Of a stretch of DNA of 64,000 nt, positions 36,613-46,067 are shown piece after piece. Positions within the stretch are counted from its first letter, which is position 1; each line of letters starts with the position of its first letter. The DNA comes from Sphingomonas natans (GTDB lineage Bacteria > Pseudomonadota > Alphaproteobacteria > Sphingomonadales > Sphingomonadaceae). Both the position numbers and the translations under genes were made by a program. The DNA lies in the NCBI RefSeq assembly GCF_030546695.1, contig NZ_JAUOTP010000004.1, positions 1 to 64,000 on the forward strand, written 5' to 3'. The notes below the pieces were generated by a model that worked only from the letters and a program-made list of their open reading frames with translations, was not told where the DNA came from and did not search any database.

Positions 36613-38106
36613 GTGCGTATCAAATCCGTAGTGCGGGTCGGCTTGGCGATGGCCCGCGCTCTTCTTGCCGAAAACCGCGGAAACGTGCTGATCCTGACGG
36701 GGGCGTTCCTGCTGCCGTTGCTCGCGTTGGTCGGCTCGGGAATCGATATCGGCCGGGTCTATGTCGCGCGCTCGCGCATCCAGCAGGCGTGCGATGCCGC
36801 GTCGCTCGCGGGGCGCTGGTCGTTCAGCCAGGGGCAGACGAGCGATACCGCGACGGCCGAGGCGCTCAAATTCTTCAACTTCAACTTCAAGCAGGGCGCG
36901 TTCGGCACGCTCGCCTTCACGCCGACCGTGACGGTGACCGGCAGCAACACCAAGGTCGTCACGGTCGCGGCGAGCACGACGTTGCGGATGACGGTGATGA
37001 GCCTGTTCGGCTTCCAGCCGATGACGGTCGCCGCGACCTGTACCGCCGAGCAGAATTTCGTGAACACCGATATCGTGCTCGTGCTCGACACGACCGGATC
37101 GATGGCGAGCAAGGCGACGTCGTCGGACACGCAGACCAAGATCCAGGGCCTGCGCTCGGCCGTCCTCGCGCTCTACGATCAGTTGGCGCCGATCCAGACG
37201 CAGTTGGCGGCGGCGGGGATGCGGATGCGCTTCTCGGTCGTGCCTTATTCCAGCACGGTGAACGTCGGATTTCTCATCGCCGGCCAGGATATCAACTATA
37301 TCCGCAACCCCGCCTTCTATCAGCAGGGTTATTGCAGCGCCTATAACACGAATAATACCTGCAAAACGACGAGCTACCGTGCAGTCAGCGTCAGCCACGA
37401 CTATAACTGGGGCGCGACCAAATGGGGTGGTTGCATCGAGGAACGGCAGACGACGTCGATCATCACATCGTCGACCTCTGCCATACCGGCAGCTGCCTAT
37501 GACCTCGATATAGACAGGATCCCCAACGACAGCGCCTCGCGCTGGCCGCCTTATGATCCGGACGCCGAGCAGGCGAACACACAGGTCGCGTGCCCGCAAG
37601 CCGCGAAGCGGCTCCAGACGTGGACCCGCTCCGATTTGAACACCTATCTCAACTCGTTGACCCCCGACGGCGGCACCTATCACGATATCGGCATGATCTG
37701 GGGCGCGCGGATGATCTCGGCGGGCGGCATTTTCGCCGACAGCCCGGCCAGCTACAACAGCATGCCGACCAACCGCTTCATCATCTTCATGACCGACGGC
37801 CTGCTGGACACGGGCCCCACGCTGTACAGCGCATATGGCGTCGAGAAATACGACCAGCGCGTCACCGGCGGCGACACCTCGACGCAGGATGCGCGCCACC
37901 AGCAGCGCTTCAACCTGATGTGCAGCGCGATCAAGAATCGCAGCGTCTCGATCTGGGTGGTCGCCTTCGCGAGCAGCCTCGACGCGAACCTGACCAAATG
38001 CGCGAGCAATGCCGGCCAGGCATCGACCTCGGCCAATTCGGCGGATCTGACCACCAAGTTCACCGAGATCGGCAAGAGCATCGGCGCGATGAGGCTGACG
38101 CAGTGA
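36613..38106 (+). CDS. TadG-type protein with von Willebrand A domain (triad A, gene 1)
   Basis: The 497-residue product starts with a type IV prepilin-like/Tad membrane segment (NVLILTGAFLLPLLALVG, then GIDIGRVYVARSRIQQACDAASLAG), followed by a periplasmic VWA-like domain with the MIDAS start IVLVLDTTGSMASK (about residue 155) and FIIFMTDGLLDTG near 395. It ends KSIGAMRLTQ. TadG proteins act in assembly of Flp/Tad pili or related surface structures. The start is a GTG at 36613. The stop overlaps the next gene (GTGA). It is paralogous to the gene at 40695-42650 (shared YHDIGMIWGARMIS / MHHIGFLWGWRLLT region and MTDGL). Confidence 0.88.
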   Translation: MRIKSVVRVGLAMARALLAENRGNVLILTGAFLLPLLALVGSGIDIGRVYVARSRIQQACDAASLAGRWSFSQGQTSDTATAEALKFFNFNFKQGAFGTLAFTPTVTVTGSNTKVVTVAASTTLRMTVMSLFGFQPMTVAATCTAEQNFVNTDIVLVLDTTGSMASKATSSDTQTKIQGLRSAVLALYDQLAPIQTQLAAAGMRMRFSVVPYSSTVNVGFLIAGQDINYIRNPAFYQQGYCSAYNTNNTCKTTSYRAVSVSHDYNWGATKWGGCIEERQTTSIITSSTSAIPAAAYDLDIDRIPNDSASRWPPYDPDAEQANTQVACPQAAKRLQTWTRSDLNTYLNSLTPDGGTYHDIGMIWGARMISAGGIFADSPASYNSMPTNRFIIFMTDGLLDTGPTLYSAYGVEKYDQRVTGGDTSTQDARHQQRFNLMCSAIKNRSVSIWVVAFASSLDANLTKCASNAGQASTSANSADLTTKFTEIGKSIGAMRLTQ

Positions 38107-38690
38107 TCGGCCGGTTGCGCGTCCGCCGGCTTGCGGGCGATCGCACGGGGCTGGCCGCGGTCGAGTTCGGGCTCGTCTGCGTGCCCGTCATCATCATGCT
38201 GCTGACGCTCGTCGATCTCGGCTTCCGCAGCTATATCGCGGCGCAGCTGCAGGGCACGATGGACCAGGCCGCGCGCCGCGTGACGATCGGCGGAGTCAGC
38301 ACTTCGACGGTGACGACCTTCGTCTCCGATCGCGTCCACCGCATCCTGCCCGGCGCCTCGGTCAACGTCGTCCCGAAAAGCTATGACGACTTCTCCGACG
38401 TCGGGAAGCCCGAGCCGATCACGACCGACACCGCGCCGCTCGGCACCTACAATGCGGGCGACTGCTTCCTCGATCTCAACGGCAACGGCGCGTGGGACAG
38501 CGACGGCGGACAGACGGGCAACGGCACGGGCGACGACATCGTCTATTATGTCGCGACCGTTACCTATCCCGCGCTGATGCCGCTGCGCAGGTTCCTCGGC
38601 TGGAGCAACACCGAAACCGTCACCGCGACGATGATGATGCGCAACCAGCCTTATTCGGGGCAGGCGCAGCCCGTGACGATCTGCACATGA
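38103..38690 (+). CDS. TadE-like pseudopilin with DxNxNGxxD loop (triad A, gene 2)
   Basis: The 195-residue product has a short basic start and a TadE-type helix (LAAVEFGLVCVPVIIMLLTLVD, quoted in part) with the conserved Glu five residues after the processing-like region, then a periplasmic domain. Within that domain D124-x-N126-x-N128-G-x-x-D132 forms a calcium-loop-like motif. The C-terminal part PLRRFLGWSNTETVTATMM matches the FGFLGWGTSTVNLKAYAV region of the gene at 40111-40695. Both ends overlap neighbours (GTGA and ATGA). Confidence 0.83.
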   Translation: MIGRLRVRRLAGDRTGLAAVEFGLVCVPVIIMLLTLVDLGFRSYIAAQLQGTMDQAARRVTIGGVSTSTVTTFVSDRVHRILPGASVNVVPKSYDDFSDVGKPEPITTDTAPLGTYNAGDCFLDLNGNGAWDSDGGQTGNGTGDDIVYYVATVTYPALMPLRRFLGWSNTETVTATMMMRNQPYSGQAQPVTICT

Positions 38691-39439
38691 TCGCGATGCT
38701 CGCCCGCCTGCGCGCGTCAGAACGCGGCGCGACGCTCGTCGAGACCGCCTTGGCTTTGCCGATCGTGCTGCTGCTCGGGCTCGGCGGCCTGGAGGCGTGC
38801 CATTATGTGCTCGCCGTGCTGAAGGTGAACCAGATCGCCTATGCAGTCGCCGACAATGCCGGCCGCGTGCGCCAGGCGCTGGACGAGACCGACATCAACG
38901 AGATCATGATCGGCGCCAAGCTGATGGGCGGAACCGATTTCGCCGCGAACGGCCGCGTCATCCTGAGCGATCTCGAACAGCGCACGAACACGAGCGGATC
39001 GGGCGGCACGGGCGCGATCACCGCCGCCAATCCCAACGGCTATCGCCAGTGGATCCGCTGGCAGCGCTGCGCCGGCGCGCTTTCGCGCACCTCAAGCTAC
39101 GGCCTGCCGAAGGACGCCAGCGGCAATGCCGTCGTCAATCTCGACAGCACGACCAACACCGATCACGGCGCGGTGCAGACCGCCTCGACGATCGACGGGA
39201 TGGGCCCCGCCGCACAGCAGATCTCGTCCTCGGGCGGCACGGCGGTGATGGTCGTGGAGGTCTTCTACGCCTACAAGCCGCTCGTGCCTCTCTATGCCTA
39301 TGGCGCCTCGACGCTGCGCGTGTTCGAGGCGTTCAACATCCGCCAGCGCACCGATTTCACCGTCTATAATGCGAGCAACCTGAGCGGGAATGCGCGCTCG
39401 GACTGCCGCCTGTTCAACAGCGCCGTGCCCGCCGCCTGA
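38687..39439 (+). CDS. TadE-like pseudopilin (triad A, gene 3)
   Basis: The 250-residue product begins MIAMLARLRASERGATLVE and continues with a TadE helix (TALALPIVLLLGLGGLEACH) with the Glu of the family. The exported part carries GRVILSDLEQ, YKPLVPLYAYGAS and ends near SDCRLFNSAVPAA. The GRVIL block and a Cys near the C terminus also occur in the gene at 39455-40114. ATGA overlap with the preceding gene. Its stop lies 15 bases from the stop of that convergent paralogue. Confidence 0.82.
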   Translation: MIAMLARLRASERGATLVETALALPIVLLLGLGGLEACHYVLAVLKVNQIAYAVADNAGRVRQALDETDINEIMIGAKLMGGTDFAANGRVILSDLEQRTNTSGSGGTGAITAANPNGYRQWIRWQRCAGALSRTSSYGLPKDASGNAVVNLDSTTNTDHGAVQTASTIDGMGPAAQQISSSGGTAVMVVEVFYAYKPLVPLYAYGASTLRVFEAFNIRQRTDFTVYNASNLSGNARSDCRLFNSAVPAA

Positions 39440-39454
39440 CCCGGCAAACGGCGC

Positions 39455-40114
39455 TCAGGTGCCGGTCGCGGTCGTGCAATTGCTCTTGACCGGGTGGACG
39501 CCGTCATTGGTGATGTTGAACGTGTTTTTCCGCATCCGGAACACAGCCGTGCGCGTGATCGTCGCGGGCACCGAGAAATAGCTCAGCACCTGCGATCCGG
39601 CGAGCAGCGGCGCATATTGATACGTCACCTGCGCATGAACCATGATCTCGTTCGCCGGAAGCGTGCGCGCATAGGTCGGCAGCGTCGCGGTCGAGTGGCA
39701 GCCGAGCAGCGGCACCGCACCGGTATAGCCGCCGTCGAACTGCTGCGCGTAGATCGCGTCGGCAAACTCGTTGCGCACCGTGTTGTTGCTCTGCGCGACG
39801 CCCTTGATCACCGTGAGGATCACGCGTCCGCGGTGCCGCAGGTCGAGCGGCTTGGCGGCGACGTCCAGCGCATAGAACATGTCGTAGATCTGCGATTCAC
39901 TGGTCGAGATATTGTTGACGCCGGTCTGCGAGAGCATGTCCGCCGCTGCCGTCGCCAGCCGCTGCACGGTGTTGCTGGCGATGATGAAGTTCGACATTTC
40001 CAGCGCGCCGAGCGTGAGCCCGAGCAGCAGCGGCAGGCCGAGCGCGAACTCCATCAGAGCGAGGCCGCGCTCGTTCCGCGCGAGGCGGGCGGGAAAGGCG
40101 CGCAGCGCGATCAT
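39455..40114 (-). CDS. TadE-like pseudopilin (triad B, gene 3)
   Basis: The 219-residue product begins with FPARLARNERGLALMEFALG and a helix GLPLLLGLTLGALEMSNFII, the TadE form. The exported domain shows HRGRVILTVIKG, TYQYAPLLAGSQVLSYFSVP and a Cys four residues before the end of the conserved part (VKSNC). It is the mirror partner of the gene at 38687-39439. ATGA overlap with the gene at 40111. Confidence 0.82.
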   Translation of the reverse strand: MIALRAFPARLARNERGLALMEFALGLPLLLGLTLGALEMSNFIIASNTVQRLATAAADMLSQTGVNNISTSESQIYDMFYALDVAAKPLDLRHRGRVILTVIKGVAQSNNTVRNEFADAIYAQQFDGGYTGAVPLLGCHSTATLPTYARTLPANEIMVHAQVTYQYAPLLAGSQVLSYFSVPATITRTAVFRMRKNTFNITNDGVHPVKSNCTTATGT

Positions 40115-40695
40115 TCGGTCTTGGTCGCTTCGTTGCGGACGACCGCATAGGCCTTCAGGTTCACGGTGGAGGTGCCCCAGCCCAGGAAGCCGAACAGATG
40201 GCGGACGGGCAATGCCGCCGAATAGCTGACGACATCGCCGACATCGCCCATCGTGCTGGATCCGCTCGTGACGGGCACGTCGGCATCCCAATGGCCATTG
40301 TTGTTGCGATCGACGAAAGCCTCGCCGGGAAACGTCCCCGACGGCGCGTCGTACACGCCATTATGGTTGGTGTCGGTATAGTCCTCGGGAAAGGTCGTGC
40401 CGAACGTGTGGAACACCTTGGTGACCACCACCGGCTGCTGCGGCGCGAACGCCGCCATCGATGCGTAGATGCCGTTGCGCAGCGTCGTCTGGCGCTGCGC
40501 CTCGGTGCGCTCCATGCTGGTCGAGGCGACCTGCGCGCCCTGCATGATCGCGCCGTTCAGCGTCGTCTGCGCGAGGAACAGAAAGCCGAGATCGATCGCG
40601 CCGCAGATGATCAGCAGCAGCACCGGCAGGATCAGCGCGAACTCGACGATCGTTGCGCCGCCCTCGTCGGCGCCGATCTGGCGGGGCTCGCGCAT
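40111..40695 (-). CDS. TadE-like pseudopilin with two DxNxNGxxD loops (triad B, gene 2)
   Basis: The 194-residue product has a TadE helix (EGGATIVEFALILPVLLLII) and a periplasmic domain with two calcium-loop-like motifs: D108-x-N110-x-N112-G-x-x-D116 and D129-x-N131-x-N133-G-x-x-D137. The C-terminal LFGFLGWGTSTVNLKAY matches the gene at 38103-38690. The ATG at 40695 overlaps the stop of the TadG-type gene by one base (TGATG). Confidence 0.83.
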   Translation of the reverse strand: MREPRQIGADEGGATIVEFALILPVLLLIICGAIDLGFLFLAQTTLNGAIMQGAQVASTSMERTEAQRQTTLRNGIYASMAAFAPQQPVVVTKVFHTFGTTFPEDYTDTNHNGVYDAPSGTFPGEAFVDRNNNGHWDADVPVTSGSSTMGDVGDVVSYSAALPVRHLFGFLGWGTSTVNLKAYAVVRNEATKTE

Positions 40696-42650
40696 CACTG
40701 GACGAGGTGGACGTCGGTCAGCGTCCGCGCGATCTGCTGGAACGCGGCGTTGAGCGCCGCTGGCGAGGTCGTCAGCCAATAGCCCGACGTGCCGCAATTC
40801 TGCAGGCGCGTCGCCGCATCGCTGTCGATATCCGATCCCCTGTTGATCGCGACTGTGAAGATCATCGGCGGCTTGCCGCTGTCGGGCAGGTTCAGCGCAT
40901 TGGCGATCGAGCAGGCTTTGGTGAAACGCAGCTTTACCGCGTCGAGAAAACCGTTGGCGGTCGTCGCGATCTGAAGTTCGGCCGGCGCGCCGTAAGCGGT
41001 GAACACACGATCCTTGTTATTGCTGTCGATCGTGAGTGCGCTGAGGCCGTCCGTCATGAACACCAGCGCGCGACGGGGCGTGCCCGAGCCCGCCGGCTTG
41101 GTGCGTGTGAACACATCATAGCGCGTCAGCAGCCTCCAGCCCCACAGGAAGCCGATATGGTGCATCGTTCCGTTGGCAGGCTTGACCGGCCAAACCTTCG
41201 TGTCGACGTAATTGTCGAATGTAGTCTTCGGTACGCCATAAGTGATCGGCAGACCCGGTTCCGGGCACTGATAGTTCGGAGATGGCTGATTAACATTAAC
41301 CTTGTTGATATCGTAGTGGACGACATCGCGCCAATACACGGTGCTTGAAGGTGGGTTCGAGTAAAACGGGATCTTATCAGCGCGAACGTAAAAATCGGTG
41401 CCGGTGTTCGTGAGGTCGTTATAGGCGCCGGCGGCGGTCGTGTCGTAATAGCTCGTTCCGTCGGCGCCGACGATCACATCGTCCGCCATATTGGCCGAGC
41501 CATTGTTCAGCGCCTTGTACATCCGGAAAATGTATCTCTTGTAGATCGGCAGGTTGTAGAGCGTCGTCGCCGAGACTCCGCTCGTCGGACGGAAAAGATT
41601 GAAATCGCCACCAGGCGTGGCTGCTGTCGACGTCGTGGTCGACGCATAATAGTCGCTTCCCGGGTTGGTACGGTCGACGATGTTCGCGCCGGTCGTGGCC
41701 TGCGATTTCGGATAGAAAATCGGAGGATAGAAATAGGGCTTTATTGGCGCCATGACACGCGGAGAGCTGGGCTTCGGCTTCTCGCCGGGCAGCGCCGGCC
41801 AGATATCGTAAGCGTCCGCCTCAGACACCGTCATGCTCGTGCTCATGGTATTGACGGTTTCGTCGTCGGACACGCAGCCCTTCCAGCCAAGACTGTCCGG
41901 CGCGGTGCCTGCCCAGGTCCGATCGGTGAAGCCCTCCATGTTCTGAGTCGGAATGGAATAGGCCTGCAGGATCGAGCCGACGTTGGTTGTGATCGTATAG
42001 TTGATGATCCCGATCGCCAAATCCGGCTGGCTTGCCGCGCCTTGGTAGAGCACATTGAGGAAGCTGTGCATCGCTGTCTTCAGCGACGCCATCTTGCTGA
42101 CGCCGTCAATCTGGTCGTTCATCGATCCGGTGTTGTCGAGCACGACCATCACCTCCAGCGGATGCGGCTGGAATTCGGCGTGCGCGGTGACGGTGATCCG
42201 GTAGGTGCGCATGCCGAAGATCGACATGAAGGTCAGCGGGATATTGCCCGTCGCGGTCACGTCGGTGCGGCTGATGCCGCTGCTGCTCAGCGAAAAGGCC
42301 GGGCGCAGCAGCGTCGTCGTCCCGCCATAAGGCGTCACGCCTTCGGGGGTGGTGACCCCCATATAGCCGTTGCGCACATTGTCCTGAAAATAGCGGACCG
42401 CCTGCAGATAGCGGCCATTTTCATCGGTTTCGGACGCATTGTCCTGCGCGTTCGCGGCGGCGAGCGCGGCGGCGTTGACGCCGGCCTGCATCTGGCTGCG
42501 CGTGATGTAGATCCGCCCGATATCGACCGAGCCGCCGAGCGCGGCCATCATCGGCATCAGGCCGAAGGCGATCAGCGGCATCGTCGCGCCGCGGCGCGAT
42601 CGCCACAGCCGCGCGAGCTTCGCCGTCAAGAGCTTGCCATATCCGCGCAC
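40695..42650 (-). CDS. TadG-type protein with von Willebrand A domain (triad B, gene 1)
   Basis: The 651-residue product has the Tad N-terminal helix (GATMPLIAFGLMPMMAALGG, then SVDIGRIYITRSQMQAGVNA) and a VWA-like domain with MIDAS start VMVVLDNTGSMNDQ (about residue 170) and ALVFMTDGLSALT. It is about 150 residues longer than the gene at 36613, mostly from a Tyr/Thr/Pro-rich insert in the middle (about 270-450). It ends ARTLTDVHLVQ. A promoter is expected in 42651-42747. It heads the leftward triad that meets triad A tail to tail. Confidence 0.87.
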   Translation of the reverse strand: MRGYGKLLTAKLARLWRSRRGATMPLIAFGLMPMMAALGGSVDIGRIYITRSQMQAGVNAAALAAANAQDNASETDENGRYLQAVRYFQDNVRNGYMGVTTPEGVTPYGGTTTLLRPAFSLSSSGISRTDVTATGNIPLTFMSIFGMRTYRITVTAHAEFQPHPLEVMVVLDNTGSMNDQIDGVSKMASLKTAMHSFLNVLYQGAASQPDLAIGIINYTITTNVGSILQAYSIPTQNMEGFTDRTWAGTAPDSLGWKGCVSDDETVNTMSTSMTVSEADAYDIWPALPGEKPKPSSPRVMAPIKPYFYPPIFYPKSQATTGANIVDRTNPGSDYYASTTTSTAATPGGDFNLFRPTSGVSATTLYNLPIYKRYIFRMYKALNNGSANMADDVIVGADGTSYYDTTAAGAYNDLTNTGTDFYVRADKIPFYSNPPSSTVYWRDVVHYDINKVNVNQPSPNYQCPEPGLPITYGVPKTTFDNYVDTKVWPVKPANGTMHHIGFLWGWRLLTRYDVFTRTKPAGSGTPRRALVFMTDGLSALTIDSNNKDRVFTAYGAPAELQIATTANGFLDAVKLRFTKACSIANALNLPDSGKPPMIFTVAINRGSDIDSDAATRLQNCGTSGYWLTTSPAALNAAFQQIARTLTDVHLVQ

Positions 42651-42710
42651 ACGCCAATCCCGCTTCCAGACCGGCAGCGGGGGATATAGACAAAGGTCTA
42701 ATACAATGTG

Positions 42711-42735
42711 AAAAAATGGCCGTTCCGAGCGAACG
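42711..42735 (-). terminator. Possible terminator of the MHYT kinase gene
   Basis: On the minus strand a 5-bp stem CGTTC/GAACG is followed by GGCCATTTTTT. It lies 13 bases past the kinase stop and before the triad B genes. The stem is short, so termination is uncertain. Confidence 0.3.
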
Positions 42736-42747
42736 CGCGCGGCAGCG

Positions 42748-45036
42748 TCAGCTCCGCCTGCGCAACGGGATCACCTCGCCCCCGCCCAGCGCCGCGCGCA
42801 CCGCCTGTGCCAGCGAACGCTGCGTGAAGGGCTTGGTCAGCAGATGGACGTCCGGTGCGTCCGCCGGCGCGAGATCGGCATAGCCGCTCACCAGCAGCAC
42901 GGGCAGGCCCGGCCGATCGGCCCGGATGCGCGCGATCAGCTCGAGACCGGTCATCCCCGGCATCAGCTGATCGGTGACGACCAGATCGGGCACCGCATCG
43001 TAGATCAGCCGATCCAGCGCCTCCGCGCCCGATCCGGCGGTGATCGGGCGATGCCCGAGATCCTCCAGCAATGCGGCGGTGTTGGTCAGCACCAGCGGAT
43101 CGTCGTCGACGACCAGTACGGTGCAGGGCGGCATGGCGGCGATCTCGCCTTCCTGCGCGGGCACGTTCGCGCGTGCGGCCGGATCGTCGGCGACGGGAAG
43201 ATAGAGCGCGGCGACCGTGCCCTGCCCGACCTTGCTCTTGAGCAGCAGCCGCCCGCCCGATTGCGCGGCGAGGCCCTGCACCATCGACAGGCCGAGCCCG
43301 GTGCCCTTGCCGACGCCCTTGGTGGTGAAGAAGGGATCGACCGCGCGCGCGAGCGTCTCGGCATCCATGCCCTGCCCGCTGTCGCCCAGCGTCAGCCGGA
43401 CATAGCGGCCGGCGACGAGGCCACCCTCGCCGCTGCCGACCGTCTCGTCGGACGCCGATATGTCGAGCAGCCCGCCGTCGGGCATCGCGTCGCGCGCGTT
43501 CACGGCGAGGTTGAGGATCGCCATTTCCAGCTGGTGCGCATCGGCGCGCGCGGCCGGCAGGCGCAGCGGGAAATGCGTCTCGACGCGGATCATGGGCCCG
43601 AGCGAGCGCTGGAGCATGTCGGTCATGCCGCGCACGAGCTCGGGCACGTCGACCGCTTCGGGGCGCAGATCCTGACGGCGCGCGAAGGCGAGCAGGCGCT
43701 GCGTGAGCGCGGCGCCGCGCTGCGCGCCCTCCAGCGCGCTCGCCACATAGCGCGCGGCGCGCTCGTCCTCGGAAACGCGCTTCCGCAGCAGTTCCAGATT
43801 GCCGATGATCACCGCGAGCAGATTGTTGAAATCGTGCGCGACGCCGCCGGTCAATTGGCCGATCGCCTCGATCTTCTGCGCCTGGCGCAGCGCCTCCTCG
43901 GCGACCTTGCGCTCGGTGACGTCGGTGATGCCGCCCAGCACGTGGCGGAAGCTGCCGTCGGCGCCATATTCGACGCGCGCGGTGCAGACGATGTCGAGGA
44001 AGCGGCCGTCCTTGGTGACGATCCGATATTCGCGCGGGCTGATCGCGCCGCGCTCCAGCAGTTCGGGCCAGTCGTGCTGGCGCCGCTGCCGTGCCGAGGC
44101 TTCGGTCATGAAGTTGATGAAGGGCCGCCCGATCACCTCCTCAGCCGGATAGCCCAGGAGCTGCAGCCACATGTCGCTGACGCGCTCGATATTGCCCTGT
44201 CGGTCGAGCGAGTGGAGCGGCAGCGGCGTGCCGTGATAGAGCGTCCGAAAGCGCTCCTCGCTTTCGCGCAGCCCCGATGCCTCGCGCTCGGCGAGCAAGG
44301 CGAAGCGACGATCGAACATCGCCGCGACCAGCGCCAGGAACAGGATCAGGAAGGTCGCGGTCGCCACCGACAGCGCGAGCAGCGGCCGGCCGACGTCGGT
44401 CGCGTCCGCCATCTTCGTCGACGCGGCGCGCGTGAAGGTCGCCGCCGCCATCCCCGTATAGTGCATGCCAGCGATCGCCACGCCCATCAGCAGGGCCGCG
44501 CCGATCCGCTCGACGAAGATGCGATTGTGCGTGGAGAGCCACAAGGCCGCGGTCGCCGCGCCGATCGCGATCAGCACTGAGAGCGTGGCCAGCATCGGAT
44601 CGTAGCGGACGGCCATGCCCATCCGCATCGCCGACATGCCGATATAGTGCATCGCCGCGACGCCGCCGCCCATCAGCAGGCCGGCGAGAATCAGCGCGCC
44701 GCGCGGCCGGACCGAACGGTAGATCGAGGTGAAGGCGACGCCCGTCGCGACGATCGCGACGACGAGCGAGAGCGCGGTCAGCCCGAAATCATAGGCCACC
44801 GCCATGCCGGGAAGGACGAAGGCCAGCATCGCGACGAAGTGCATCGCCCAGATGCCGCCGCCCATCGCCACCGCGGCTGCCGCGAGCCACAGCCGCCGCG
44901 CCCGCCCCTCGCCCGCGCGGACGCGCCCGGCGAGGTCGAGCGCGGTGAACGACGCGACCACCGCGATCAGCAGCGAGATCGCGACGAGGACCGGATCGTG
45001 CGATCCGGCAAAAGAGAGGTCCGGTGCGCTGTTCAT
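42748..45036 (-). CDS. MHYT-domain PAS hybrid sensor histidine kinase
   Basis: The 762-residue product has an N-terminal MHYT sensor of about seven helices with the motifs [22 protein letters not shown] and [11 protein letters not shown] (a proposed metal/diatomic gas sensor), a PAS domain (about 270-390, with [19 protein letters not shown]), HisKA with [18 protein letters not shown], HATPase with [10 protein letters not shown] and [15 protein letters not shown], and a receiver with [19 protein letters not shown] and LLTKPFT. No dedicated response regulator is next to it. It diverges from the HDAC-family gene with overlapping start regions. Confidence 0.9.
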   Translation of the reverse strand: MNSAPDLSFAGSHDPVLVAISLLIAVVASFTALDLAGRVRAGEGRARRLWLAAAAVAMGGGIWAMHFVAMLAFVLPGMAVAYDFGLTALSLVVAIVATGVAFTSIYRSVRPRGALILAGLLMGGGVAAMHYIGMSAMRMGMAVRYDPMLATLSVLIAIGAATAALWLSTHNRIFVERIGAALLMGVAIAGMHYTGMAAATFTRAASTKMADATDVGRPLLALSVATATFLILFLALVAAMFDRRFALLAEREASGLRESEERFRTLYHGTPLPLHSLDRQGNIERVSDMWLQLLGYPAEEVIGRPFINFMTEASARQRRQHDWPELLERGAISPREYRIVTKDGRFLDIVCTARVEYGADGSFRHVLGGITDVTERKVAEEALRQAQKIEAIGQLTGGVAHDFNNLLAVIIGNLELLRKRVSEDERAARYVASALEGAQRGAALTQRLLAFARRQDLRPEAVDVPELVRGMTDMLQRSLGPMIRVETHFPLRLPAARADAHQLEMAILNLAVNARDAMPDGGLLDISASDETVGSGEGGLVAGRYVRLTLGDSGQGMDAETLARAVDPFFTTKGVGKGTGLGLSMVQGLAAQSGGRLLLKSKVGQGTVAALYLPVADDPAARANVPAQEGEIAAMPPCTVLVVDDDPLVLTNTAALLEDLGHRPITAGSGAEALDRLIYDAVPDLVVTDQLMPGMTGLELIARIRADRPGLPVLLVSGYADLAPADAPDVHLLTKPFTQRSLAQAVRAALGGGEVIPLRRRS

Positions 45037-46067
45037 CTGCCTGCCTTGTCTTGCCGTTTGCGGGCCGGCCAGACAAGGGGCGGCGCAACCATCGCCCGCC
45101 GGACGGGTTCACCCCGCGCCGCTACCCACGAGGCCCCACGATCCTCCACCTCTGCCACCACCCGGATTATGTCGTGCCGCGCTTCCAGAACGGCGCGCTC
45201 GCGCCGGACAAATATACGTGCGTCCTGGCGGCGATCCGCGAAAGCGGCGCGCCGCTGACCGTGCACGCGCCCGAGCCGATGCCGATCGAGTGGATCGCGG
45301 CCGTCCACGATCCCGATTATGTCGAGGAGGTGATCTCCGCCGCGGTGCCGGCCGCCAAGGAGCGCCGGATCGGCTATGCGATCACGCCCCCCATCGCGCG
45401 CCGCTCGCGGCTCACCGTCGGCGGCACCTGGCTCGCGGCCCAATTGGCGCTGCGCCACGGCTTCGCCGCCAACGGCGCCGGCGGCAGTCACCATGCCTTG
45501 CCCGATACGGGCGCGGGCTATTGCGTGTTCAACGATCTCGCCATCGCCGCCAATCGCCTGATCGCCGAGGGCGATGTCGCGCGCATCCTGATCCTCGACT
45601 GCGACGTCCACCAGGGCGACGGCACCGCGGTGCTGACCGAGCGTCGCGACGATATTGTCACGATCTCGCTCCACGCCGATCGCAACTTCCCCGTCCGCAA
45701 GGCGCGCTCGACGATCGACGTGGCTCTGCCCGACGGTCTCGACGATGCCGGCTATCTCGCCGCGCTGGCCGGGACGCTCGGCCCCGCGCTGGACCGCTAC
45801 CGGCCCGATCTGATCCTCTATCAGGCCGGCGTCGATCCGCATCGGAGCGACCGGCTCGGCCGCCTCGGCCTGTCCGACGAGGGGCTGCTCGCGCGCGACC
45901 GGTTCGTCATCGGCGAGGTAAAGCGGCGCGGCATCCCGCTCGCCAGCACGCTCGGCGGCGGCTACGGCGACGACATGCACGAAATCGGCAGGCGCCACGC
46001 GGCGACCATCCTCGCGCTCGCCGCCGCCGCGCGCGATCCCGCCGACGACGTACGCAGCGCGTCGTGA
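45024..46067 (+). CDS. Histone-deacetylase-superfamily hydrolase
   Basis: The product has the metal-dependent deacetylase/amidohydrolase core: VGGTWLAAQLALRHGF, the HH pair in GAGGSHHALPDTGAGYC, FNDLAIAANRLIAEG, the zinc ligands in LDCDVHQGDGTA, SLHADRNFPVRK and the end region STLGGGYGDDMHEI. Bacterial members act on acetylated lysine or acetylpolyamines. The start is unclear: only the ATG at 45024 or a TTG at 45051 are in frame before the conserved ILHLCHHPDYV, and the ATG overlaps the divergent kinase start by 13 bases. The residues before ILHLC look non-conserved. The stop overlaps the next gene (GTGA). Confidence 0.87.
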   Translation: MRCSSACLVLPFAGRPDKGRRNHRPPDGFTPRRYPRGPTILHLCHHPDYVVPRFQNGALAPDKYTCVLAAIRESGAPLTVHAPEPMPIEWIAAVHDPDYVEEVISAAVPAAKERRIGYAITPPIARRSRLTVGGTWLAAQLALRHGFAANGAGGSHHALPDTGAGYCVFNDLAIAANRLIAEGDVARILILDCDVHQGDGTAVLTERRDDIVTISLHADRNFPVRKARSTIDVALPDGLDDAGYLAALAGTLGPALDRYRPDLILYQAGVDPHRSDRLGRLGLSDEGLLARDRFVIGEVKRRGIPLASTLGGGYGDDMHEIGRRHAATILALAAAARDPADDVRSAS

